Below the pieces are notes generated by a model, which saw nothing but the letters and a program-made list of their open reading frames with translations, did not search any database and was not told where the DNA came from. Both the position numbers and the translations under genes were made by a program. DNA of 64,000 bases, from NCBI RefSeq assembly GCF_003335105.1, contig NZ_QFWQ01000006.1, forward strand, positions 434,001 through 498,000, written 5' to 3'. This DNA is from Rhodanobacter denitrificans. Lineage in GTDB: Bacteria; Pseudomonadota; Gammaproteobacteria; Xanthomonadales; Rhodanobacteraceae. Below, piece after piece: positions 10,249 to 17,271 of the stretch (within the stretch, counting starts at the first letter, position 1; the number at the start of each line of letters is the position of its first letter).

Positions 10249-10887
10249 TCAGCGCCTCCCTTCCAGCTCGGCGATGGCATGCTGAAGGTTCACTATGGCC
10301 TGCTGTTCCATTGCATCGGGAAAGCAATCGCTAGTGTAGATTTTTGGCCGTTCCAGGAAGCTGCGCAGGATCGCTGCCCGCTTTTCCCGATAAAGAAAAG
10401 CAGGCACGAGTTTGTATTCACGGCGCACCTGCTGCTCATAGCGCGCGTACACCGGCGGACTCGTGCCAAGTATCGACAGGTCGATGTCCACCAGTGTGGC
10501 CTCATCCCTGGTTTGCGCAGAGCCTATGTGGCGAGTGGTCATGATGAGCCGGTGCACGCGGGTGGCGGCATCCGTGGCTGCACCGTTATCCCGCATGAAA
10601 GCAGCAGCCCAATCTGCGCTGCGCAGCTCGTTGTCGTGGGACAGGGGCTTGTAGATCGCGTCATGGAACCACAGCGCGATCTCCACCTCATGAGGGGCAT
10701 CAAGCAGGGCAGTGGTCAGGTCCAGATGCCGAAGACACGCCGAGATATGTTCGGCTGTGTGGTAATGGCGCCAGCTTTCCGAGTAGGCAGCCACCAGTTT
10801 GTCGAAAACTTCACGCCTGCGTGGGAAGCCCCAGGCAGTCATCAGCCGTGACCAGCGCTCAGGCGTCATCTGTGAGTCGTGGAGCAT
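10249..10887 (-). CDS. Predicted metal-dependent HD-superfamily phosphohydrolase
   Basis: A 212-residue protein of the COG4339-type predicted HD phosphohydrolases. Metal ligands are visible in YHTAEHI (about 42-48), WFHDAIY (about 73-79) and a later acidic VDIDLSILG. The family is uncharacterised; nucleotides or phosphorylated small molecules are likely substrates. The start TTG/ATG region at 10887 has GAGGAAGG just upstream; a second Met seven codons later has no ribosome site. The gene overlaps the end of the upstream HIT-like gene by 29 bases, so the two are probably translated together. Base composition is visibly lower in GC than the surroundings, suggesting transfer. Confidence 0.85.
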   Translation of the reverse strand: MLHDSQMTPERWSRLMTAWGFPRRREVFDKLVAAYSESWRHYHTAEHISACLRHLDLTTALLDAPHEVEIALWFHDAIYKPLSHDNELRSADWAAAFMRDNGAATDAATRVHRLIMTTRHIGSAQTRDEATLVDIDLSILGTSPPVYARYEQQVRREYKLVPAFLYREKRAAILRSFLERPKIYTSDCFPDAMEQQAIVNLQHAIAELEGRR

Positions 10888-11254
10888 CGTCCTTCCTCAA
10901 TCCGAGGGCCTGCACCAGGTTTTTGCCAGCCAGCACGGTGTACAACCATGCTTTGCGCCAGCGGTTGCCAAGCAGAATGACATGAACGTGCCAACCTTTC
11001 TCGCGTCTTGCGCTGTACCCGCTGTAGAGAACCGTGAAGGCTTGGGTGTCGTTGAGTAGTTCCTGTGACAGGCGTTGTGCCTGGCGAATGCCAAAGTCGA
11101 GCATCTCTGCCACCTCCTCGGCAGACGGCTGACCTTGGCTCTTCGGGAAGGCCAGCAAGTAGTAATTCGGAATCAGCTCGTTCCGGATGGCGGAAAGCTC
11201 ACAGCGCCGACCGGAGGCCAGGTGAAGGGTTTCCGTCTTTGGAATGGTGGGCAC
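10859..11254 (-). CDS. Small protein resembling HIT-family nucleotide hydrolases
   Basis: A 131-residue protein without a sure family. The middle reads NYYLLAFPKSQGQPSAEEV, like the strand-loop-helix of HIT proteins (..YLLIPK..), and residues about 93-99 read WHVHVILLG, like the HIT active site (His-x-His-x-His) but with Ile where the third histidine should be. If it is a HIT relative it may therefore bind rather than cleave nucleotides. The start MPTIPKTETLHL at 11254 is the only good one. It overlaps the following HD phosphohydrolase by 29 bases. Both genes are lower in GC than the neighbours. The fold assignment is inference from the motif only. Confidence 0.6.
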   Translation of the reverse strand: MPTIPKTETLHLASGRRCELSAIRNELIPNYYLLAFPKSQGQPSAEEVAEMLDFGIRQAQRLSQELLNDTQAFTVLYSGYSARREKGWHVHVILLGNRWRKAWLYTVLAGKNLVQALGLRKDDAPRLTDDA

Positions 11255-11381
11255 GTCGAGTCTCCTTCGTCCATGGTCAGGGAAGGCCGGAGCAATCGGT
11301 TTCTTGCAGCGGGAAGCTTTTCAACAGCTTAAGGGTTGGTCAAGCAGAGTCACACTGTCTTCGCATGCCTTCACTTGAAGG

Positions 11382-11442
11382 CGCTGGATCCCGGCTTGAC
11401 CGGCCCTTCGGTCGTTATGAAGCGCCTCGCTGGGATGACGGG
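11382..11442. repeat. Degenerate copy of the palindromic element found inside uup
   Basis: The 230-base gap after uup contains GCTGGATCCCGGCTT and, 40 bases on, CGCTGGGATGACGG, the same half-elements as at 11717-11795 but with mismatched arms. The rest of 11255-11486 holds nothing else I can recognise. Confidence 0.55.
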
Positions 11443-11486
11443 CAAAATCACGGTTTCCCTCCCACGCTCAGGCAGAGGCTGCGTGC

Positions 11487-13373
11487 TCAGCCGTCCAGTT
11501 CCGCCCAGCGCGCATAGGCCGCTTCCAGTTCGCCCTGTAGCGCGACCAATGCCTCGTTCGCCTTGACGATGGCGGCGCTGTCCTGCTGGAAAAAGGCCGG
11601 CTCGTTCATCGCCGCCGTGCGCGCGGCTATGTCGCCTTCGAGCTGCTCGATGCGTTTCGGCAGCTGTTCCAGTTCGTGCTGTTCCTTGAAACTGCGCTTG
11701 CGTTTCGTTTTTTTCTCGTCATCCCGGCGAAGGCCGGGATCCAGCGACTTGTTCGTGGCGGAAGGCACTGGCTCCCTGCTTTCGCCGGGATGACGGGGTT
11801 GAGGCCGCTGGCGCAGCCAGTCGCTGTAGCCGCCCACGTACTCGCCGATCCGGCCTTCGCCTTCCAGTACCAGCGTGCTGGAGACCACGTTGTCGAGGAA
11901 GGCGCGGTCGTGCGAGACCAGCAGCAGGGTGCCCTGGTAGTCGGTCAGCAGTTCTTCCAGCAATTCCAACGTCTCGACGTCGAGGTCGTTGGTCGGTTCG
12001 TCCATCACCAGCAGGTTGGACGGCTGGGCGAACAACTTGGCCAGCAGCAGGCGGTTGCGCTCGCCGCCGGACAGGCGGGTGATCGGCGCGCGCGCACGCT
12101 CGGGCGAGAACAGGAAATCCTGCAGGTAGCCGATGATGTGCTTGCGTTGGCCGTTGAGCTCGATGTACTCGCGCCCCTCGGCCACGTTGTCCAGCGCATT
12201 CAAGTTGTCGTTGAGCTGCAGCCGGTGCTGGTCGAAGTAGGCGACCTGGATGCCGGTGCCCAGCTCCGCGGTGCCGCGTTGCGGCTTGAGCTCGCCCAGC
12301 ATGATCTTCAGTAAGGTGCTCTTGCCGGCGCCGTTCGGGCCAATGATGCCGATGCGGTCGCCGCGCATCACGGTGGTGGTGAGATCGTCGACCAGCACGC
12401 GGCCGCCGTAGGCCTGGTGCACGTGCTCGAGGTCGATCACCTTCTTGCCCGAGGCCTGCGCATTGGCTGCGGTCATCTTCACGTTGCCGCCGAGATTGCG
12501 TCGCTCGGCGCGTTCCACGCGCAGTGCCTTCAGCGCGCGCACGCGGCCCTCGTTGCGGGTACGCCGGGCCTTGATGCCCTGGCGGATCCACACTTCCTCC
12601 TGCGCCAGCTTCTTGTCGAACAGCGCGTTGGCCTGCGCTTCGGCATGCAGCCGCTCCTCGCGCCGGCGCAGGTAGTTGTCGTAGTCGCCGGGCCAGTCGG
12701 TCAGCGCGCCGCGGTCGATCTCGACGATGCGCGTGGCCAGCGCGCGCAGGAAGCTGCGGTCGTGGGTGACGAAGATGATGCTGCCAGCGAACTGCTTGAG
12801 GAAGGTTTCCAGCCAGCCGATCGCTTCGATGTCGAGGTGGTTGGTCGGTTCGTCCAGCAGCAGCACGTCGGGCTTGCGCACCAGCGCCTGCGCCAGCAGC
12901 ACGCGGCGCTTCATGCCGCCGGACAACGCGGCGAAATCGGTTTCGCCGGGCAGTTCCAGCTGGGTCAGCACGTCGCTGACGCGGCGGTCCAGGTCCCAGC
13001 CGTGCTGCGCCTCGATTTCGTGCTGCACGTCGCCCAGCGCGTCGAAGTCGCCTTCGTCGAGCAGGTGGTGATAGCGCGCCAGCAGGTGGCCGAGATCGCC
13101 CAGGCCATCGGCGACCACGTCGAACACGCTGCCTTCGGTGCCGTGCGGCACTTCCTGCGCCATCCGCGCGACCACGATGCCGTTCTGCACGCGCACCTCG
13201 CCGTCGTCGGCGTGCAGCTCGCCGGCGATCAGCTTCATCAGGGTGGATTTGCCTTCGCCGTTGCGGCCGACGATGCACACCCGCTCGTTCGCCTCGATCG
13301 ACAGATCGACATGTTCGAGCAGGAGTGGGCCGCCGATGCTGAAGTCGACGCGTTGCAGTTGGATAAGGGACAT
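11487..13373 (-). CDS. uup: ABC-F ATPase Uup
   Basis: Cytosolic ABC-F protein of 628 residues (E. coli Uup has 635), of the group that acts on ribosomes and, for Uup, also affects precise excision of transposons. Two ABC modules are present: Walker A GRNGEGKST with signature LSGGMKRR, and Walker A GPNGAGKST with signature LSGGERNR; each is followed by LLLDEPTNHLD or LVMDEPTNDLD. The C-terminal coiled coil (about 565-628) begins SFKEQHELEQLPKRIEQLE. The linker before it holds an in-frame palindromic repeat (RHPGESREP ... SLDPGLRRDDE). Start set at MSLIQLQRVDF; the open frame upstream is not conserved-looking. Confidence 0.95.
   Translation of the reverse strand: MSLIQLQRVDFSIGGPLLLEHVDLSIEANERVCIVGRNGEGKSTLMKLIAGELHADDGEVRVQNGIVVARMAQEVPHGTEGSVFDVVADGLGDLGHLLARYHHLLDEGDFDALGDVQHEIEAQHGWDLDRRVSDVLTQLELPGETDFAALSGGMKRRVLLAQALVRKPDVLLLDEPTNHLDIEAIGWLETFLKQFAGSIIFVTHDRSFLRALATRIVEIDRGALTDWPGDYDNYLRRREERLHAEAQANALFDKKLAQEEVWIRQGIKARRTRNEGRVRALKALRVERAERRNLGGNVKMTAANAQASGKKVIDLEHVHQAYGGRVLVDDLTTTVMRGDRIGIIGPNGAGKSTLLKIMLGELKPQRGTAELGTGIQVAYFDQHRLQLNDNLNALDNVAEGREYIELNGQRKHIIGYLQDFLFSPERARAPITRLSGGERNRLLLAKLFAQPSNLLVMDEPTNDLDVETLELLEELLTDYQGTLLLVSHDRAFLDNVVSSTLVLEGEGRIGEYVGGYSDWLRQRPQPRHPGESREPVPSATNKSLDPGLRRDDEKKTKRKRSFKEQHELEQLPKRIEQLEGDIAARTAAMNEPAFFQQDSAAIVKANEALVALQGELEAAYARWAELDG
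11717..11795. repeat. Palindromic repeat inserted in frame in uup
   Basis: Perfect 15-base inverted repeats, CGTCATCCCGGCGAA at 11717-11731 and TTCGCCGGGATGACG at 11781-11795, enclose 49 bases. The minus strand encodes HPGESREP at one end and LDPGLRRDDE at the other, the well-known translation of an abundant intergenic repeat in many proteobacteria. A decayed copy lies just after the gene. Confidence 0.85.
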
Positions 13374-13521
13374 CCGGTCATTGTAGCGGTAGCGACATTG
13401 AAAACCTGCTTTTGGAGAGCCGGCCGGCTTGAAAGAAAACGGACCAATACTTTCAATGCACTGGCATCCGGCGGCCGAGGCCTCGTTCATCCCGACGCTG
13501 GACAGGATGAAAGAGTTTTGC

Positions 13522-13536
13522 TAACCTAATGGGTAA
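13522..13536 (+). promoter_or_regulatory. Possible HigA operator
   Basis: TAACC-taatg-GGTAA is a near-palindrome 17 bases before the higB start and overlaps the only AT-rich, -10-like stretch (TAATAA). Antitoxins of this family bind such sites to repress their own operon. No site data are available here. Confidence 0.35.
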
Positions 13537-13553
13537 TAAACAAGGTGCCACGG

Positions 13554-13898
13554 ATGGACATCTGCTTCGCTGATCGCAAGCTCGAGAAGGAATGCAATAA
13601 TGCTCGCCTGTTGCTGCGCAGGCATGGCGAACGCCGTGCCAAGCTCTTGAAGAGCCGGCTCGCCGTGTTGGCCGCCGCCACTTGTCTCGCCGATATCGGG
13701 CCGCCTTACCGCGGCCCCATGCGCTGCCACGAATTGACCGGCGACCGTGCCGGCCAACTCTCGATCGACCTCGATCACCCTTACAGATTGATCTTCTCAC
13801 CCAATCACGACCCGCTGCCGGAGCGTGATGCGGGTGGCCTGGATTGGAGCCGTGTCAATGGAATCCGCATCCTCGAAATCGCAGACACCCATGAATAG
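13554..13898 (+). CDS. higB: HigB-like toxin (RelE/ParE superfamily)
   Basis: A 114-residue plasmid-maintenance killer protein. It begins MDICFADRKLEKECNN, the typical HigB start (I-x-F-x-D-x-x-L), with RRHGERRAKLLKSRLAVLAAA, then MRCHELTGDRAGQLSIDLDHPYRLIF, the RelE-type core. Members of this group are ribosome-dependent mRNA endonucleases. Start chosen at 13554 because AAGG lies 9 bases upstream and the family N-terminus fits; an earlier codon adds three residues. Its stop overlaps the antitoxin start by 8 bases. It is slightly longer than the usual about 92-residue HigB, with an extra Pro-rich segment near SPNHDPLPERDAGG. Confidence 0.88.
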   Translation: MDICFADRKLEKECNNARLLLRRHGERRAKLLKSRLAVLAAATCLADIGPPYRGPMRCHELTGDRAGQLSIDLDHPYRLIFSPNHDPLPERDAGGLDWSRVNGIRILEIADTHE

Positions 13899-14994
13899 TC
13901 GCAACACCTACCTGCCCGATCATGCCGTCTCTCCCGGCGACGTGCTCGACGAACATCGCGAAGCCATCGGGCTGACCCAAGCCGAGTTGGCCCAGCGCAT
14001 CGGCTTTTCCCCCAAGCACGTCAACCGGCTGCTGGCGGGCCTCGAGCCGGTGACGCCGGAAACTGCGCTCAAGCTGGAGGCGGTATTCGGCTTGCCCGCG
14101 CGGGTCTGGCTGGCGCTGGAGGCGCGCTACCGCGAGCACCTGGCGCGCGAGGCAGAGCATGCCGGCCTCGCTGTCGAGCTGCCGTGGCTGGATCAGCTGC
14201 CGCATCGCGCCCTGGCCAAGCTCGGCTGGATTCCCGCGCGCCTGCGCGACGTGGAACTGGTACGTGCCTTGCGCGCATTTTTCTGCGTCGGCTCGCTCAA
14301 CTACCTGCCGGACGTGTGGGGCAACGTGCAGGCGGCTTATCGCAAGGCCGAGGCGTTCCAGTCGCACGAATGGGCGCTGCTGGCCTGGCTGGCGCAGGGC
14401 GAGCGGGAGGCGGAGCGGCTCGGCTGCCGGCCGTTTGACGCCGCCGGCCTGCGCGCGGTGCTGCCGGAGCTGAAGGCGATGTCCCGCCTACCCGGCGTGA
14501 CCTTCGTGGAGCCGCTGGTGCGGCGTTGCGGCGAGTTTGGTGTGGCGCTGGCGTTTGTGCCGGCGCCGGATGGTGCCCGCGTCTGCGGTGCCACCCGCTG
14601 GCTCAGCAAGGACAAGGTGCTGGTGCAACTGAGCCTGCGCTACAAGACCGACGACCAACTCTGGTTCACCCTGTTCCACGAACTCGGCCATGTGCTGCTG
14701 CACGGCAAGCGCAGCCAGTTCATCGATTTCGAGAAAGCGCACGACGTGAATGTGCAGGAACGGGAGGCCAACGAGTTCGCGGCAAGCCAATTGGTTGCGC
14801 CCAATGCCCTGGCGCAGCTCATTGAAGCCGGGGATTTCCGCATCGCCACCGTACAGGCGTTTGCCGGGCAACAGAACGTGGCACCTGGTATCGTCGCCGG
14901 GCAGCTGCAGCATCGTGGCGCAGTTCCGTTCCGGCATCCTCTGAGCAAACTCAAGACCAGTTTCCGCTGGACTCACGAAACTCGCGCGGCCTGA
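13891..14994 (+). CDS. higA: HigA antitoxin fused to ImmA/IrrE metallopeptidase
   Basis: A 367-residue fusion. The N-terminal Xre-type helix-turn-helix (about 8-75; LTQAELAQRIGFSPKHVNRLLAG) starts with the usual HigA sequence YLPDHAVSPGDVLDEH. The C-terminal part (about 200-320) is an ImmA/IrrE zinc protease with TLFHELGHVLLHG (HExxH) and the downstream acidic EREANEFAASQL. Such fusions let a protease activity control the regulator or the toxin. I set the start at ATG 13891, overlapping the higB stop; an in-frame ATG at 13858 has a better ribosome site and is a real alternative. A methyltransferase remnant follows 18 bases later. Confidence 0.9.
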   Translation: MNSRNTYLPDHAVSPGDVLDEHREAIGLTQAELAQRIGFSPKHVNRLLAGLEPVTPETALKLEAVFGLPARVWLALEARYREHLAREAEHAGLAVELPWLDQLPHRALAKLGWIPARLRDVELVRALRAFFCVGSLNYLPDVWGNVQAAYRKAEAFQSHEWALLAWLAQGEREAERLGCRPFDAAGLRAVLPELKAMSRLPGVTFVEPLVRRCGEFGVALAFVPAPDGARVCGATRWLSKDKVLVQLSLRYKTDDQLWFTLFHELGHVLLHGKRSQFIDFEKAHDVNVQEREANEFAASQLVAPNALAQLIEAGDFRIATVQAFAGQQNVAPGIVAGQLQHRGAVPFRHPLSKLKTSFRWTHETRAA

Positions 14995-15012
14995 CCTGGA
15001 AGAGAACAACCC

Positions 15013-15158
15013 ATGCCTGAACTGAACTGGCTCGGCGACCGCAAGGCCAAACTGGCCGCGCGCCAGGTGCCGTATCGCCTGCTGCAATCCGTCGAACAGG
15101 TGGGCGACCCGGCGTCGGACAACCTGCTGATCCTGGGCGACAACCTGGACGCCCTGTC
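15013..15158 (+). pseudogene. N-terminal remnant of a DNA methyltransferase
   Basis: About 49 codons from an ATG with GGAAGAGA upstream read MPELNWLGDRKAKL, VPYRLLQSVEQVGDP and SDNLLILGDNLDALS. This is the start of adenine methyltransferases of the type III Mod/N4-N6 group (…NLLIQGDNLEALKAL…), just before the catalytic PPY region. After about 15158 the frame turns into unrelated sequence and stops at 15198; no catalytic motif is left. Another frame from 15159 to about 15266 (VWAAASEGRWVFLMATDA…) may be the tail of a second broken gene. The remnant follows higBA directly, which suggests a decayed restriction-modification island. Confidence 0.7.
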
Positions 15159-15283
15159 GTGTGGGCGGCTGCCAGCGAGGGGCGCTGGGTGTTCCTGATG
15201 GCGACGGATGCGGTGACGGTCGGGACCTCGGTCGCGGCGCAATTACGTCGAGCCATCAGTGGATAAAGACGGGTCCGATCGAG

Positions 15284-15832
15284 ATGACTGCCTTCCGTTG
15301 CACCGCCAAACTGCTCAAGGCGATGAAGGCCACGCCGGTGGCCGATCCGGCGCCCGCCGACAATCGCCTGGGCGAATGGACGGCCAACCTGATTCGTGCC
15401 TCGCACATCCAGCTGGTGCTGGCAGTGAGCGAGCCGACCCGTCTCGGCGTGGTGATCGATGCGGCACCCTACAAGCTGATTCCCGAGCGCTTCGGCCACG
15501 CCCTGTTCAAGGCGCTGCTGCATCTGGAGATTCCGGCTGATATGGCGGCGGCGGAGGCCGAGTCGATGCGGGACGTGCAATTGGCGTCGAGCAACTCGCG
15601 TTCGGTGCTGGCCACCTTGAACCAGTTCGCGTTTCATATCGAAAGCGACCTGTGGCATGGCCAGGCTGCTTCGGCACGCGAATTGACCGAGCGGCTGAGC
15701 GAGGTCGTGGTGATCAAGCCGAAACACATCGGCTTTCCCGCCGACCGCGTGCGCGAGGCTTTCGGCCTGCCACCGATCGATCACCGTCGCCGGTTGGCCG
15801 CGTATTTGCCGCCGGGAATGTTGCTGCAGTGA
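15284..15832 (+). CDS. DUF6933-like protein
   Basis: A 182-residue soluble protein that resembles the DUF6933 family: MTAFRCTAKLLKAMKA at the start, then RLGEWTANLIRASHIQLVLAVSEPTRLGVVIDAAPYKLIPERF. Members are found scattered near mobile elements and toxin-antitoxin genes; none has a known role. No catalytic motif or membrane segment is visible. Upstream frame (to 15161) is not protein-like, so I start at ATG 15284, though its ribosome site is poor. It lies after higBA and the methyltransferase remnant, and a terminator follows 9 bases after the stop. Confidence 0.75.
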   Translation: MTAFRCTAKLLKAMKATPVADPAPADNRLGEWTANLIRASHIQLVLAVSEPTRLGVVIDAAPYKLIPERFGHALFKALLHLEIPADMAAAEAESMRDVQLASSNSRSVLATLNQFAFHIESDLWHGQAASARELTERLSEVVVIKPKHIGFPADRVREAFGLPPIDHRRRLAAYLPPGMLLQ

Positions 15833-15840
15833 GCGAACAG

Positions 15841-15866
15841 GAAAAGGCCGCCCGGGGGCGGCCTTT
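15841..15866. terminator. Bidirectional terminator between DUF6933 gene and metK
   Basis: Stem AAAAGGCCGCC / GGCGGCCTTTT with a 4-base loop, T-rich on both strands. It lies 9 bases after the DUF6933 stop and 26 bases after the metK stop on the other strand, so it can serve both convergent genes. Confidence 0.9.
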
Positions 15867-15891
15867 TCTTCACGTGCAAAGCGAATGCGGC

Positions 15892-17091
15892 TTACTTCAG
15901 CTTCGCATCCTTGCGCAGCGCCTCGGCGCGGTCGGTCTTCTCCCACGAGAACGCGGTGAAGGCCTTGCCGTCCGGACCCTTCATCTGGTGCGGGGTGCGG
16001 CCGAAGTGGCCGTAGCTGGCGGTCTGCTGGTACATCGGGTGGATCAGGTCGAGCATCTGCAGGATGCCGTACGGGCGCAGGTCGAAATGCTTGCGGATCA
16101 GCTTCTCGATCTTCTCGTCGCTGATCTTGCCGGTGCCGAAGGTGGTGACCGAGATCGAGGTGGGGTGCGCCACGCCGATCGCGTAGCTCACCTGCACCTC
16201 GCAGCGGTCGGCGATGCCGGCGGCGACGATGTTCTTGGCCACGTAACGCGCCGCGTAGGCGGCCGAACGGTCGACCTTGGACGGATCCTTGCCCGAGAAC
16301 GCGCCGCCGCCGTGACGGGCCCAGCCGCCGTAGGTGTCGACGATGATCTTGCGGCCGGTCAGGCCGCAGTCGCCCACCGGTCCGCCGATCACGAACTTGC
16401 CGGTCGGGTTGATGTGGAACTTGGTGCCCTTGTGCAGCAGCTTGGCCGGCAGCACCGGCTTGAGGATGGTCTCGCGCACGGCCTCGATCAGGTCTTTCTG
16501 CTTCACGTCCGGATCGTGCTGGGTCGACAGCACCACGGCGTCGATCGCGGTGGCGATGCCGTTCTCGTAGCGCAGGGTGACCTGGCTCTTCGCGTCCGGG
16601 CGCAGCCACGGCAGCGGCGAGTTCTTCCGCTTGCGGACTTTCGCCTGCTGCTCGACCAGGCGGTGCGAGTAGTAGATCGCCGCCGGCATGAAGTCCTTCG
16701 TCTCGTTGGTGGCGTAGCCGAACATCAGGCCCTGGTCGCCCGCGCCCTGTTCTTCCGGCTTCTTGCGGTCCACGCCCTGGTTGATGTCCGGCGACTGCTT
16801 GCCGATCAGGTTGATCACGCCGCAGGTGGCGCCGTCGAAGCCGACGTCGCTGGAGTCGTAACCGATGTCGAGGATCACCTTGCGGGTGATCGCTTCGAGG
16901 TCGATCCACGCATTGGTGGTGATTTCGCCGGCGACGATCGCCACGCCGGTCTTGACCATGGTTTCGCAGGCGACGCGGGCGCGCGGGTCCTGCGCGATGA
17001 TCGCGTCGAGCACGGCGTCGGAGATCTGGTCGGCGACTTTGTCCGGATGGCCTTCGGAGACCGATTCGGAGGTGAACAGGTAGTTGGACAT
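15892..17091 (-). CDS. metK: S-adenosylmethionine synthetase
   Basis: Makes SAM from methionine and ATP. The 399-residue product starts [21 protein letters not shown], with the ATP motif [12 protein letters not shown] and the P-loop [19 protein letters not shown], both invariant in MetK. A palindrome at 17101-17126 lies 10 bases before the start codon and overlaps the AAAGGGA ribosome site, so a bound repressor could block both transcription and translation. The same motif occurs before metF. Convergent with the DUF6933 gene across a shared terminator; metE lies 180 bases upstream on the same strand. Confidence 0.98.
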   Translation of the reverse strand: MSNYLFTSESVSEGHPDKVADQISDAVLDAIIAQDPRARVACETMVKTGVAIVAGEITTNAWIDLEAITRKVILDIGYDSSDVGFDGATCGVINLIGKQSPDINQGVDRKKPEEQGAGDQGLMFGYATNETKDFMPAAIYYSHRLVEQQAKVRKRKNSPLPWLRPDAKSQVTLRYENGIATAIDAVVLSTQHDPDVKQKDLIEAVRETILKPVLPAKLLHKGTKFHINPTGKFVIGGPVGDCGLTGRKIIVDTYGGWARHGGGAFSGKDPSKVDRSAAYAARYVAKNIVAAGIADRCEVQVSYAIGVAHPTSISVTTFGTGKISDEKIEKLIRKHFDLRPYGILQMLDLIHPMYQQTASYGHFGRTPHQMKGPDGKAFTAFSWEKTDRAEALRKDAKLK

Positions 17092-17100
17092 CGCGGTTTA

Positions 17101-17126
17101 TATCCCTTTGTACGGATAGAAAGATA
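17101..17126 (-). promoter_or_regulatory. Imperfect palindrome before metK, candidate operator
   Basis: On the plus strand TATCCCTTTG, then TACGGATAGAAAGATA; mirror-image positions share TATC, alternating T and A, a central CG and GATA. Read in gene direction it matches the site before metF (4533-4558) at 16 of 26 positions, with ATC, ATC, ACA and GATAT in common. Confidence 0.5.
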
Positions 17127-17229
17127 AATGAAGTCGGGCATGATACATCGCCGCCCGCGGTTTTGCAGCCCGCGGCGATTCTGGGTCCTGTGGGGTTAGG
17201 TCCATGTTCAGCCGTTTGGACGGCCGCAG

Positions 17230-17259
17230 GATCGCCCGCTCCCGCGAGAGCGGACGATC
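17230..17259 (-). terminator. GC-rich hairpin after metE, possible terminator
   Basis: GATCGCCCGCTC / GAGCGGACGATC forms a 12-base-pair stem (one G-T pair) with a 6-base loop, 12 bases after the metE stop. There is no T-run, so it may be a weak or Rho-aided terminator, or only a stabilising 3' structure. Confidence 0.4.
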
Positions 17260-17271
17260 GCCGGTGACACG

